Shown here in pieces: positions 33,571-45,043 of a stretch of 64,000 nucleotides of DNA; positions within the stretch are counted from its first letter, which is position 1, and every line of letters begins with the position of its first letter. The stretch comes from Chloranthus sessilifolius. Lineage: Eukaryota > Streptophyta > Magnoliopsida > Chloranthales > Chloranthaceae. The notes beneath the pieces are model-generated. The model had not been told where the DNA came from. It was given only the letters and a program-made list of their open reading frames with translations, and made no database searches. The stretch spans positions 84,789,765 to 84,853,764 of the forward strand of contig CM037588.1 in assembly GCA_021018995.1 (NCBI GenBank), written 5' to 3'. The position numbers and the translations under genes are program-made.

Positions 33571-35723
33571 TGTCACAACCCAGTTTTTTTCACTGATTTG
33601 TGCACGGCACGCATACACACATAGGTATATGTGTTTCACAAGGAGACCAAAATGACCCAAATACTTTAAGTGTGTACGTGGGAAACACACTAGTATATCC
33701 CAAAAACTTTAGATATAAAAGTGAAGAAGAGAGAGAGGAGCCCTTACGTAAATCTATTCTAACCTAAATAGAGAGAAGGAGAATGTAGAGAGAAAGAAGA
33801 AAAGAGCCTGGTAGAGAACTAGGGTTCGTCGAGACTTAGGTCGGCAAAGGAGATTAGAGGAAAGGACGGGAGGAAGAACCAGGGAGGCCGGATAGCCTAG
33901 TAGATATTCAAATCATAAATCAGACCTGTGCGTGATTCATCGTCAGAGGTACGTTAAAAACATGATAGATGCCTAGGAATGTTTTAAATAAGTAGGAAGG
34001 ATGTTGGCTAAATGTTACTTTGTATAAGAATAAGGTTAAATGAAGGATGGACGCTTGTTCTCGATCTTGATCGAGGGACAAATCGTTGTTCCTCGCTCGA
34101 GCGGGCTAAAAAGGCGCGCTCGAGCAGGGATGAACATAGAAAGGTATGGCTCTGGGCGCGCTGGAGCGGGCCCTAAAGCTAAAGGGGAGGTCGCTCGGCG
34201 AGGGTCCTGATAAAATTGAAGCTCGATTTAACCGCTCGAGCGATCTCGATTTGACGCTTTCGAGCAAGGTCAAGAGCCGCTCGGCGAGGTCAAGTGACCG
34301 CCGGCGAGATAAATGGCAGCATGAGCGAGGTCCGTGACCACTCAGATCTTGGTTTTCTAATATAAGAAACTTGGGAGTCATACACCCCAATGACCTTAGA
34401 TCGTTCTAAAACTACTTTTTTAAATGTAGGTTGATGCATTATAACCCTCCACGAGCAGGCGTGCCTTGAGATTCGTCGAGGTAGGGAATATTCTCGAAAC
34501 ATGTGCATTATTTTGTGAACTCATATGTGTAGTATAGTCTATTTAAATAGTGTATTCCATAAACCCTCATGATAAGGGCGTGTGTGTGTGTTACAATGTG
34601 GAAAATCCTGAGGTCCCCAGGGGACGAGAAATAAAATAAAAGCAAGTGGCATCCAGGATGCGTAAGAAAACAAACAGAGAGGAACAAAGGTAGCATTGAT
34701 AAGGCCTAATGTAATATATTTAGCACAATCACGGTGAATAACTATATGTAAGCACATTGATATTTTTTATTATTTAAGGTTGATTAGAATACCCCACCGA
34801 CGTGGCGGGGATACCTGACTGACTGGCGATATCCGTGACGGTCAATGGCCAATCCGTACATTTATAACACATCCCAGGAATGTAGATTGAGAATTGACCC
34901 CGCCACCTATGAGAAAAGGGGCTCGGGCAGTATTCCCAGGGAATACACACAACAACTGTCTAGTTAGACGACGATGGCGGGTATTCCATCGGGGCTCGAT
35001 GCTATATTGCTCGAGGACTACTTAAGTTAAGATTTAAGTGATTAGGCCAAATTCACAACCAAACCTATAAGGAGAATAAACAAAAATATGCTAAGTATTG
35101 GTCGGAACCATTGGGTTATTACTGTTACTCAAATTGTTGTACATAAGTGTTTTCTTGAAAATTCTATGCTGGTTAGGTTACTGACATATGTGTGAAGAAT
35201 GATCTATATGTTCTTTTATTTTCCCTACGGAGCTAGGATGTAGCTCACCCCTCAGACTATACGTCACAGGTCCAGGACTAGCGGCAGCAAAGACTTCGGG
35301 AGAAGTTAATCCAAGGGCCTCGGTGTTCGTGGCCACAGAAGAGTCGGAACCTCCTCCCGAGGAATTCTTCTAGGAAACTCGCTGCATACTTTGAGAGTGA
35401 GTTGAGAGAGTATTATGTATGGCTTGGTATATTGAGCCTCTTTATTTCGAATGCTTTAATTTCTATCTCTTGATTAAACATCTAGGGTGAATAATTATCT
35501 TTTAAAAAAATTGGGTATGTCCTTATGTCCATGAATTGGCATGGGACAAGGACAGCCTTGCGAGATCAACTATATTGTCTTTTATTCGATTTAGAGTAGT
35601 TGCATGTGCTTAAATTACAGTTTGGCTGTATATATCGACGAGTTATGATATGAAGTTAAGGCACGGACTTGGAGGTCGTGCAGATGGCACGGATTTTGGG
35701 ATGCCGAAATTCGGGCTGTCACA
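33571..35723 (+). repeat. T2 5' LTR
   Basis: 2,153 bp from TGTCACAACCCAG to GGGCTGTCACA. TATA region (TTGTATAAG at 34020) is followed by a palindrome array at 34093-34330, in which many units read GCTCGGCGAGG, that is CGCTCGAGCG lacking the central A. The small frame at 34106-34390 is an artefact of the array. Confidence 0.92.
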
Positions 35724-35725
35724 GT

Positions 35726-35737
35726 TGGTATCAGAGC
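35726..35737 (+). other. Primer-binding site of T2 (tRNA-Met)
   Basis: TGGTATCAGAGC two bases after the LTR end, the standard chromovirus PBS complementary to the 3' end of initiator tRNA-Met. Confidence 0.95.
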
Positions 35738-35809
35738 CTTTCTTTCCAGGGTTCTGACTATCATATCGTCAGAATATAGGGACTTCTGCTAACGAGATTA
35801 TGAATTCTC

Positions 35810-37197
35810 ATGCAGACCGTTATGTTTCCTAGAGGGAGAGGCCGACCTAGGGGTGGTCATGATAGGAATTTGCGCAGTAGAGATGGGTTCGTCTCACCTA
35901 CAAACAGAGTGTCGTTGGGAAACAGGGAGATTCCCGAGAGCAGTGGCCAGGGAGGAAACCAAAATCAAGTAGAGGAGCAAGATCTAGATAGACAGGATAG
36001 AGATCAGAGGGAACAAGATAGGGTGAGAGAACGAAATGAAGAAAGAGAAGAGCGTCAGAGAATGATGCACACAATGGAGACCATGGCAACTGCCATGGCA
36101 CAACAAGCAGCGTCCTTGGCAGCGCATCGATGAGAACCACAACGAACACCTACCCTCGGTGGGACTTACACCTTGATGGCTTGACATTCACCGAGTTCGG
36201 AAGAATGAGACCTCCCAACTTTTCCGAATGACGGAACCACGATGGCCAAAAACTGGTTGGGAGAAATGGAGAAGGTGTTGACGTCTTGACATGCACGGAG
36301 GATGAGGCGTCGTTGGGGGCATATATGTTAGATGGAGAAGGCTGGACCGTGGTGGAAATCAGTTTCGCGAACGAGAGCACAAGAAACTCCAGATGTACCG
36401 TGGACTTGGGACGAATTTGTAGAAGAATTCAATAAACAATATTTCCCTGAAGTTGTGAGAAATCAGATGGAGACCCAATTTTTACAACTAGCACAGGGAA
36501 GAATGACCGTGAGAGAGTATGGAGTGGAATTCATGAGACTGGCTCGCTTCGCCCCAGACTACGTAATCTCAGACGTGATGAAAGCGAAGAGGTTCCAACA
36601 GGGCTTAAGGTCGGACATCCGAGGAGGGGTTGCGCCCTTCCAGCTGAAAACTTATGGAGAAGTAATGAGTAAGGCATTGGTAGTTGAGGAAGAAAACAAT
36701 AACCGATACCGTCAGAGGGAACATCAAGGTAGAGAAAGCATTGATCCGAGCAGGACGGGGAGTTATGAATCGGTATATAAGAAACCGAGGTTTGTAGCAC
36801 CAAATCAGAAACAGTCATTCCAGACAGGGTATGGGAGAGCTGCACAACAACCTACTCATCAAAATTATCCGTTGCTGGCATCAGGGAGACCGATGAGGTA
36901 TCAAGGTCCTGCTTTTTCCAGGCTACAACTCCATAAGGTTTTCGAGAGCTGCTTCATCACCAAGAGAAACTTGTGCAAAATGTGGCAAGTCCCACAAAAC
37001 AACCGACTGTAGGCAGGGAATGCGAGGCTATTTCAAGTGTGGCAAGATAGGCCACATGATTAGAGATTGCCCTCAGACAGTCAAAGAAAAGACGGCTCCA
37101 ACTTCCATGCCACAACCTATTCAATCTAAAGCTTTGTTATTAGGGAGAGCCTCTGTGATTACCGCCCGAAGGGGGAGTGTACACGACGTTATCCAAG
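35810..37197 (+). pseudogene. T2 gag, frameshifted
   Basis: ATG at 35810 (MQTVMFPRGRGRPRGG), 72 nt after the PBS. Open piece 35810-36133 is the charged N-terminus (DRDQREQDRVRERNEEREE). Open piece 36332-37012 is the capsid core (WDEFVEEFNKQYFPEVVRNQ, FLQLAQGRMTVREYGVEFMRL, ARFAPDYVISDVMKAKRFQQ). Open piece from 37020 is the zinc-knuckle region, in which the first Cys is Tyr (YFKCGKIGHMIRDC), so metal binding is probably lost. Frame changes occur at ~36133-36331 and ~36915-37015. Confidence 0.88.
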
Positions 37198-37351
37198 GTG
37201 AGATCTCCTTTAAAATAAAGAATTTCGGTTGCAATACAACTTTAGATAAGAATGGAATTCCATTAGGATAAATATCTATATAGCATTAAACTTAAGAGTG
37301 AAAATTTTGTTTTATGTATATGTTATGTATGCATATATGCATGCATTGTAA
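37198..37351 (+). other. Candidate intron remnant between T2 gag and protease
   Basis: Donor CCAAG|GTGAGA is identical to T1. At the acceptor, T1 has TTGTAG and T2 has TTGTAA, so the 3' splice site is mutated. 154 nt, same length as in T1. Confidence 0.55.
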
Positions 37352-38370
37352 TGCGTTCTGATTTATGAGAAAGGGTGCTACGGCACATGACGCTGTGATC
37401 CGATAGACCTGTGGTCTACCACTCTTTCATCACCCCTAGATTTGCAAAAAGGATGAAGATTATTCCGAAAACGCTGGACTTTGTGTTATCAGTGTCCATC
37501 CCAACAAGAGAATTAGTGGACACAGAGTTAGTCTGCAAATCGGTAGTAGTAAGCATTCGGGATCACGCGGTCCACGAATTAGACGCAAATTTAATATGGT
37601 TGGACATGCAAGGATTCGACGTAATCCTTGGCATGGATTGGTTGTCCCACCATTGCGCAACGGTGGACTGCAAGGATAAAGTGGTTGTTTTCCGTCCTAA
37701 CACGAGGAGATCGTTTCGATTCCAAGGGGAGAGGTCGACTCAGGTACCACTCATATCGGCAGTCAGAGCAGAACGTTTGATCCGAAAGGGGTGTAGTGGT
37801 TATTTGGCATTTTTAAAGGAAGATAAAGAAGAAAAGAATATTATCTCTGAGATAGCAGTAGTGCAAAAATTCCCAGATGTATTCCCAGAAGAATTGCTAG
37901 GATTACCTCCAGAGAGAGAAGTAGAATTTGCAATCGACTTAGCACCAGGAACGGAACCTGTTTCAAAGGCACCCTATAGGATGGCCCCTACAGAGTTAAA
38001 AGAATTGAAAGAACAATTGCAAGAGGTCATGGACAAGGGATTCATACGACCAAGTGTGTCCCCGTGGGGAGCACCAGTGTTGTTTGTGAAAAAGAAAGAT
38101 GGGTCAATGCGGTTGTGCATCGACTACCGCCAATTGAACAAAGTCACGGTGAAGAATCGATATCCGTTGCCAAGAATAGATGACTTATTCGACCAATTGC
38201 AGGGTGCAAAACATTTTTCCAAGATCGACCTAAGATCTGGTTACCATCAGTTAAGAGTCAGGGCCGAGGACATTCAGAAAACGGCTTTCAGAACACGGTA
38301 TGGACACTATGAAATTTTAGTGATGCCATTGGATTGTGAATGCACCCGTCGTTATGGACTTGATGAATAG
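37352..38370 (+). pseudogene. T2 protease and RT N-terminal half
   Basis: Upstream of 37411 the protease active site is out of frame (GACCTGTGGTCT where the family codes Asp-x-Gly-Ser). From 37411, 319 codons are open: protease body ([40 protein letters not shown]), linker ([20 protein letters not shown]), RT fingers and palm ([24 protein letters not shown]). The frame breaks at ~38325, after VMP, where FGLTNAP should follow. Confidence 0.9.
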
Positions 38371-39061
38371 AGTGTTTAAACCACACTTAGACTCCTGTGT
38401 GGTAGTATTTGTTGATGACATCCTAATCTACTCAAAATCGAAAACGGAGCATGAAGAACACTTACGTGTCGCTCTACGAACCTTGCGTGAACACCAGCTG
38501 TACGCCAAGCTCAGCAAATGTGAGTTTTGGCTAGAAAAGGTTAGCTTTCTAGGACATGTCGTCTCCAAGCATGGTGTCACTGTAGATCCCGCTAAGATCG
38601 AGGCAGTAGTGAACTGGGAACAACCAAAAACCGTGACAGACATCCGAAGTTTCCTCGGACTGGCAGGTTATTATCGACGCTTCGTAGAAGGATTTTCAAA
38701 AATATCAGGACCTCTTACGAGACTTACAAGAAAGGACTCAAGATTTGAGTGGAGTGAGGCGTGTGAGAAGAGTTTTCAAGAACTCAAGAAGAGGCTCACC
38801 TCAGCTCCAATTTTAGCCATTCCATCAGGCAGTGGAGGATTCACAGTTTATAGTGATGCTTCGTATAACGGTTTGGGTTGTGTACTAAATCAAGATAAAA
38901 AGGTAATAGCTTACGGCTCCAGACAGTTGAAAGAGCACGAAAAGAACTACCCAACACACGATCTGGAGCTAGCAGCAGTCATATTCGCATTAAAGATATG
39001 GCGACATTATCTATACGGAGAAACATTTGAAATCTTCACTGACCACAAAAGCCTTACATAG
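38336..39061 (+). pseudogene. T2 RT C-terminal half and RNase H
   Basis: 241 open codons. RT catalytic [11 protein letters not shown], thumb ([38 protein letters not shown]), then RNase H with its acidic residues in [26 protein letters not shown] and IFTDHKSL. It ends at a stop right after HKSL, where ~12 nt present in T1 (coding KYLF) are missing. Confidence 0.9.
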
Positions 39062-39569
39062 AAGGAACTGAATATGAGGAAGCGAAGGCGGATGGAATTC
39101 ATCAAGGATTACGGTTGTTCTATACAGTACCATTCAGGCAAACCTAGCGTAGTGGTACGCCTTGAGTCGAAAAGAGTTATTAGCTAGACTAATTTCGGGT
39201 ATACATCGATGGAAGTTGTTGGAAGATCTAGCGTTGTGTGGCGCAGACATACAACCACAAGCCACAGGAGCCTTCTTAGCCAACATATCAGTGAAGCCAG
39301 TGATATTCGAACACATACGAGAACTACAGATGAAAGACCCGATTCTAACAAGGATACATCGAAATGTAATTGAAGGTGCTACCTCTGAATTTTCAATTAA
39401 AGAAGACGGTTCCTTAACATTCAAGGGGCGGCTTTGCATTCCGGACAATGCGGAGTTGCGACGAACGATTCTTGATGAATCCCACAGGTCAAGCTATGCG
39501 ATTCATCCGGGAAGCACAAAGATGTATCAGGACCTGAAAAAGAACTACTGGTGGAGAGGTTTGAAATAA
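39062..39569 (+). pseudogene. T2 integrase N-terminal part
   Basis: From 39162, 135 open codons: linker ([36 protein letters not shown]) and the start of the HHCC zinc domain with both histidines present ([20 protein letters not shown]), ending at TAA 39567-39569 where T1 has a Gln codon. The stretch 39062-39161 is the frameshifted RNase H tail. Confidence 0.9.
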
Positions 39570-39572
39570 GAT

Positions 39573-40739
39573 GTGGCAGAGTACGTGTCACGATGTTTGA
39601 CGTGCCAACAAGTGAAAATCGATCATAGACACCCCGCAGGCCTATTACAGCCTTTACCCATACCGGAATGGAAATGGGAATCTATCTCAATGGATTTCAT
39701 AGTCGGCTTACCGCGAACTGCAAGGAGGCATAACGCCATTTGGGTAGTAGTTGATCGATTGACTAAATCGGCACACTTCTTGCCGTACAATACGATGTAC
39801 ACGGCGGGAAGATTAGCAGAACTATATATGAAAGAGATCGTCCGGTTACATGGGATTCCAAGTAACATTGTTTCAGATCGAGACCCATTATATACATCAA
39901 AGTTTTGGAGGAAAGTCCAAGAAGGAATGGGAACTAAGTTGGATTTCAGTACGGCATTTCACCCACAAACAGACGGACAGACTGAGAGGGTCAACCAAGT
40001 CATTGAAGACATGCTTAGGGCATGTATGTTAGAATTGCAAGGATCATGGGATCAACATCTACCATTGATTGAGTTCGCTTATAATAATAGTTTTCAGACG
40101 AGCATTGGGATGGCACCGTATGAAGCCTTGTACGGAAGACGATGTAAGTCTCCAATCAATTGGGCGGAAATTGGTGAGAAATTCGTTTTGGGACCGAAAC
40201 TACTTGAAGATAACGCTGCCATCGTCCGCATGATCAGGGAAAGACTAAAGGCGGCTCAGAGCAGACAGAAAAGTTATGCTGACATCAAGCGGACTAGTGT
40301 GGACTTTAAAGTGGGTGAACATGTATTTGTGAAAGTATCACCGATGAAGGGAGTGATGAGATTTGGGAAGAGAGGGAAACTAAGTCCCCGCTATCTTGGA
40401 CCGTTTGAAGTTTTGGGTCGAGTGGGAGAAGTAGCCTACCCCATTGGTTTGCCACCATTGTTTGATCAGGTACACAACGTGTTCCACGTATCTATGCTTA
40501 GAAAATATCTAAATGACCCTGATCACGTGCTGAGCAGCCAATCATTCGAAATGCATGAAGATATGACCATGATTGAAGAACCCGTAGAAATTTTAGATCG
40601 GAAGGAACAGGTGTTGCGAACAAAAGTGATTCCCTTAGTGCTTGTCCGATGGAAGAACCATCCGGCCGAAGAGGCAACGTGGGAACGTGAGGCGGATGTT
40701 AAAGAACAACATCCCAAATTGTTCGAAATTACCAACTAA
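39573..40739 (+). CDS. T2 integrase catalytic core and chromodomain-like tail
   Basis: 388 open codons after the nonsense codon. CLTCQQVK completes the zinc domain. DDE triad: D in [10 protein letters not shown] in [15 protein letters not shown] in [15 protein letters not shown] module ([20 protein letters not shown]) and chromodomain-like end ([20 protein letters not shown]). Apart from the single Q-to-stop change the integrase is complete. The listed ATG is internal; the real product would be processed from gag-pol. Confidence 0.92.
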   Translation: MAEYVSRCLTCQQVKIDHRHPAGLLQPLPIPEWKWESISMDFIVGLPRTARRHNAIWVVVDRLTKSAHFLPYNTMYTAGRLAELYMKEIVRLHGIPSNIVSDRDPLYTSKFWRKVQEGMGTKLDFSTAFHPQTDGQTERVNQVIEDMLRACMLELQGSWDQHLPLIEFAYNNSFQTSIGMAPYEALYGRRCKSPINWAEIGEKFVLGPKLLEDNAAIVRMIRERLKAAQSRQKSYADIKRTSVDFKVGEHVFVKVSPMKGVMRFGKRGKLSPRYLGPFEVLGRVGEVAYPIGLPPLFDQVHNVFHVSMLRKYLNDPDHVLSSQSFEMHEDMTMIEEPVEILDRKEQVLRTKVIPLVLVRWKNHPAEEATWEREADVKEQHPKLFEITN

Positions 40740-41342
40740 ATGTTTTCATTCGTTTGAGAATATGTAATTGTGGGTACTATGAAGGCTATGTATGTTTTCT
40801 TTTTTTTTTGAGATATTTGGATTCCAAACAATATATGAGCAACTTTTCGCTGAACTCTTAATCGATGAAACTAGGGATGTATGGAAACCTAAACGAGCAA
40901 GAAGGTACCCAGAAACATCTCTGGTCTCGCTCGAGCGACCACTTGTGTTCGCTCGAGCGAACTACATAAGATTCAAATTTTTCTCGCTTGAGCGAGGTCT
41001 AGTGACCGCTCGAGCGAGGTCTTGAACCGCTCGAGCGAGGCATTATAACCGCTCGAGCGAGGATATGATATATGATAAAAACTAGTTCTGTTCTCGCTCG
41101 AGCGAGAACAGATGACCGCTCGAGCGAGGCGGAACTATAAATATGGCAGAGGCAATGGCGCCTATTCATCTTCAAGCTAAAGGAGGAAGAGACGAACAAG
41201 GGGGTTAGGGCAAGCGATTTTCAGTCTTTTTGATCCATTTCCAGCCGGATTTCGACCATCTGATCCGTTAAGACTACTCTTTTAGGTAAAATCTACCATC
41301 CCTAAAAAATTTTCTTGTCTCTTTAAACCCTTTAAATACCAA
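40740..41342 (+). promoter_or_regulatory. T2 pol-ORF3 spacer with candidate internal promoter
   Basis: Seven or more CGCTCGAGCG palindromes at 40924-41130, then TATA box CTATAAATA at 41135-41143, then 199 nt to the ORF3 ATG at 41343. Order and spacing are the same as in T1. No open frame. Role as a promoter is inferred from the motif arrangement. Confidence 0.6.
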
Positions 41343-42599
41343 ATGGCTTCAAGCCCAAACCCCCAACCTAAGAAACGGATGGCGATTCGGTCGCCGTCGG
41401 CGCGCAACAAAGCGCCACAAACCTCACAACCATCATCAAACCCGCCCTCTGCTCCAATCACACTAGATGATTGGTGGGGAGCAAAAATTTTTGAGGCCGA
41501 ATGGGAAATACACCCCTTGTGTTTCGGAGATCCGGCGTCCACCCAGTGGACCTCGGACTTTCTCACCAACAACCAGCTCAAGACCCTGCTTACGCCTTTC
41601 GGGGATCGGTATTACCCGAGGCTAGTGAAATTGTTTTACCAGACCCTACAATTGAGCGTCGATGAGGATGCCATACTCGTTACCATCGATGGTAATGAGT
41701 TAATTTTCAGATGTGCCGACATTTCCTCAATCATGAAATGTCCTCACATCTACACCCCTAGCCCACTCATCCTACCACCTTTTTCAGGGAACGTAGATTT
41801 CCCAACGATCATCTCCGACATCACTGGCGGTAGGTCCACCTCGGGACAATCTATCACCCGGTCACAACTACCGCCGCGCATGTGTCTTTTAGACATTATC
41901 TTTAAAAAGAATTTGCACCCAACCGGCCATGACCAAGAACGCCGAGATGCGTTTTTGCGAGCACTACATACCGCATTTCACAATAGGTGGATCAACGCAC
42001 CTATGGTTGTCATAAAAGGCATGGCGCATGCCTACAAAAGGAATGTAAGGGGTGCCGTCCCTCCACCAATCAACCGATTACCATATGCACGGTTGATTTC
42101 CCGACTTTTAGACTCACGAAATGGGAAGGGAGGATTTAGGATCCGGGAGGACGAGTTATTCCTCACCGACAACGTCGTCCCATACCTCGCCCAAGACTGG
42201 AGCCGAAACCTAAAGAGCCTCCAAACCAGCGTCGACAAGAAGAGAGACCGACAGGTCTCCCGATCAGCTACCCATCAAGCACCGGTAGGACCGACTACCC
42301 CCTCTACCTCAGTTCCGCAGCCTATACCCACTACAGACACGGGAATGATGCGGGAGATCCTCCAGCAAGGGCGGGAGATCAAGTTGCATCAGAGGTTCCA
42401 GGAGGCGCTACTCATAGACCTCATGGGCCAGGCATACCCGCAGTCTTACATGCAGCGCGTAGGTGCCATGAGGGATGCTATTTTTGGAGCATCTAGCTCC
42501 GGCCCGACTACAAGGAGCGCCACAGTGGGGACCACAGCCGTCACGGTGGACGATGGCGAGGACTACGACGACGACGACTATGAAGAGGATGAGGATTAG
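41343..42599 (+). CDS. T2 ORF3: third retrotransposon protein of unknown function
   Basis: 418 residues, complete and uninterrupted. Basic N-terminus (QPKKRMAIRSPSARNK), conserved middle (DDWWGAKIFEAEWEIHP, YYPRLVKLFYQTL, SQLPPRMCLLDIIFKKNLHP, RLPYARLISRLLDSRN), DWSRNLKSLQTSVDKKRDR, a P/T/S linker, a helix (MMREILQQGREIKLHQRFQE) and an acidic tail (DDDDYEEDED). Very similar to T1 ORF3 and distantly to T3 ORF3. It lies downstream of integrase on the same strand, with its own ATG and upstream TATA box. No zinc finger, protease, RT or membrane motif is visible. The middle may belong to the 'putative plant transposon protein' family known from other plant retroelements. Function unknown. Confidence 0.88.
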   Translation: MASSPNPQPKKRMAIRSPSARNKAPQTSQPSSNPPSAPITLDDWWGAKIFEAEWEIHPLCFGDPASTQWTSDFLTNNQLKTLLTPFGDRYYPRLVKLFYQTLQLSVDEDAILVTIDGNELIFRCADISSIMKCPHIYTPSPLILPPFSGNVDFPTIISDITGGRSTSGQSITRSQLPPRMCLLDIIFKKNLHPTGHDQERRDAFLRALHTAFHNRWINAPMVVIKGMAHAYKRNVRGAVPPPINRLPYARLISRLLDSRNGKGGFRIREDELFLTDNVVPYLAQDWSRNLKSLQTSVDKKRDRQVSRSATHQAPVGPTTPSTSVPQPIPTTDTGMMREILQQGREIKLHQRFQEALLIDLMGQAYPQSYMQRVGAMRDAIFGASSSGPTTRSATVGTTAVTVDDGEDYDDDDYEEDED

Positions 42600-42927
42600 A
42601 TAGTAACAAACATTTGAACACTTGGCATGTAATATTTTGAAACTTTTGATATGTAGGTTAAAATTTTCTTCAAACTATCATGACATGAATGTCACAAGGT
42701 TTTGATTGGGTAGATGATAAATATTTACGGGATGAGATATCGATAATATTTTGGTAAATTGTTTTGTTTTTGTTGTATGGAAAATTGTGGGCATGACCAA
42801 CACTGGTTACTGCAAAACGCGGCAATTTATGTAAATTTCTAATTGATATGCGAGTCGTATGACAGAAGTGGTACCTGGTTAAGAAAATAATATCGATTTT
42901 GAGTGAAAATCTTATAAGTTGGGGTGA
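42600..42927 (+). other. T2 3' untranslated stretch and PPT
   Basis: Non-coding. Ends in ATAAGTTGGGGTGA (42914-42927), the PPT directly before the 3' LTR, as in T1. Confidence 0.8.
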
Positions 42928-45038
42928 TGTGCACGCATACACACATAGGTATATGTGTTTCACAAGGAGACCAAAACGACCCAAATACTTTAATTGTGTA
43001 CGTGGGAAATACACTAGTATATCCCAAAAACTTTGGATATAAAAGTGAAGAAGAGAGAGAGGAGCCCTTACGTAAATCTATTCTAACCTAAATAGAGAGA
43101 AGGAGAATGTAGAGAGAAAGAAGAAAAGAGCCGGGTAGAGAACTAGGGTTCGAGGAGACGTAGGTCGGCAAAGGAGATTAGAGGAAAGGACGGGAGGAAG
43201 AACGGGAGGCCGGATAGCCTAGTAGATATTCAAATCATAAATCGGACACATGCGTGATTCATCATCGTCAGAGGTACGTTAAAATCATGATAGATGCTTA
43301 GGTATGTTTTAAATAAGAGGGGAGGATGTTGGCTAAATGTTACTTTGTATAAGAATAAGGTTAAATGAAGGATGGACGCTTGTTCTCGATCTTGAACGAG
43401 GGACAAACCGTTGTTCCTCGCTCGGCGGTCTAAAAGGCTCGCTCGGCGAGGATGAACTATAGAAAAGTATGGCTCTGGGCTCGCTCGGCGATCCCTAAAA
43501 CTAAAGGGAGCTCGGCGAGGTCCATGATAAAATTGAAGCTCGATTTAACCGCCGGCGATCTCGATTTGACCGCTCGAGCAAGGTCAAGAGACCGCTCGAG
43601 CGAGGTCAAGTGACCGCTTCGGCGAGGATAAATGGCACATGACGAGGTCCGTGACCACTCAGATCTTGGTTTTCTAATATAAGAAACTTGGGAGTCATAC
43701 ATCCCAATGACCTTAGATCGTTCTAAAACTACTTTTTTAAATGTAGGTTGATGCATTATAACCCTCCACGAGCAGGCGTGCCTTGAGATTCGTCGAGGTA
43801 GGGAATATTCTCGAAACATGTGCATTATTTTGTGAACTCATATGTGTAGTATAGTCTATTTAAATAGTGTATTCCATAAACCCTCATGATAAGGGCGTGT
43901 GTGTGTGTTACAATGTGGAAATTCCCGAGGTCCCTGTGGGGACGAGAAATAAAATAAAGCAAGTGGCATCGAGGATGCGTAAGAAAACAAACAGAGAAAC
44001 AAAGGTAACGGATAAGGCCTAATGTAATATATTTAGCACAATCACGGTGAATAACTATATGTAAAGCACATTGATATTTTTATTATTTAAGGTTGATTAG
44101 AATACCCCACCGACGTGGCGGGATACCCACGACTGACTCGGCAGGATATCCGTGACCGGTACGGCGGCCAATCCGTACATTTATAACACATCCTGTGGAT
44201 GTAGATTGAGAATTGACCGCCACCTATGAGAAAAGGGGCTCAAGGCGATTCCTGTGAATACACACAACAACTGTCTAGTTAGACGACGATGGCGGGTATT
44301 CCATCGGGGCTCGATGCTATATTGCTCGAGGACTACTTAAGTTAAGATTTAAGTGATTAGGCCAAATTCACAACCAAACCTATAAGGAGAATAAACAAAA
44401 ATATGCTAAGTATTGGTCGGAACCATTGGGTTATTCCTGTTACTCAAATTGTTGTACATAAGTGTTTTCTTGAAAATTCTATGCTGGTTAGGTTACTGAC
44501 ATATGTGTGAAGAATGATCTATATGTTCTTTTGTTTTCCCTACGGAGCTAGGATGTAGCTCACCCCTTAGACTATACGTCGCAGGTCCAGGACTAGCGGC
44601 AGCAAAGACTTCGGGAGAAGTTAATCCAAGGGCCTCGGTGTTCGTGGCCACAGAAGAGTCGGAACCTCCTCCCGAGGAATTCTTCTAGGAAACCCGCTGC
44701 ATACTTTGAGAGTGAGTTGAGAGAGTATTATGTATGGCTTGGTATATTGAGCCTCTTTATTTCGAATGCTTTAATTTCTGTCTCTTGATTAAACATCTAG
44801 GGTGAATAATTATCTTTTAAAAAAATTGGGTATGTCCTTATGTCCATGAATTGGCATGGGACAAGGACAGCCTTGCGAGATCAACTATATTGTCTTTTAT
44901 TCGATTTAGAGTAGTCGCATGTGCTTAAATTACAGTTTGGCTGTATATATCGACGAGTTATGATATGAAGTTAAGGCACGGCCTTGGAGGTCGTGCAGAT
45001 GGCACGGATTTTGGGATGCCAAAATTCGGGCTGTCACA
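42928..45038 (+). repeat. T2 3' LTR
   Basis: 2,111 bp. The first ~35 bp present in the 5' LTR are missing: the PPT is followed by TGTGCACGCATAC instead of TGTCACAACCC. Palindrome array at 43416-43640. Otherwise nearly identical to the 5' LTR, with differences clustered at CCWGG/CCG/CTCGAG. Confidence 0.92.
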
Positions 45039-45043
45039 AGATC
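45039..45043. repeat. Target-site duplication of T2 (right, AGATC)
   Basis: Second AGATC, matching 33566-33570. Confidence 0.93.

Larger units (their letters stand above)
33571..45038 (+). mobile_element. T2: complete Tekay-like chromovirus with third ORF (family 1)
   Basis: An 11,468-bp plus-strand element, sister of T1. Order: LTR, tRNA-Met PBS, gag, intron remnant, protease, RT, RNase H, integrase, ORF3, PPT, LTR. Inserted in the E2 5' LTR with TSD AGATC. Gag-pol is interrupted by frameshifts and at least one nonsense codon, whereas ORF3 is fully open. Confidence 0.93.

Noticed and set aside
34106..34390. Arg/Ser-rich ORFs over the T2 LTR palindromes (also 43457-43825)
   Set aside because: Codon content follows from the CGCTCGAG repeats, and the frame differs between the two LTRs.
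41343..42599. ORF3 as an envelope gene
   Set aside because: No signal peptide, transmembrane helix or Cys pattern. Basic start and acidic end argue for an internal, nuclear-type protein.
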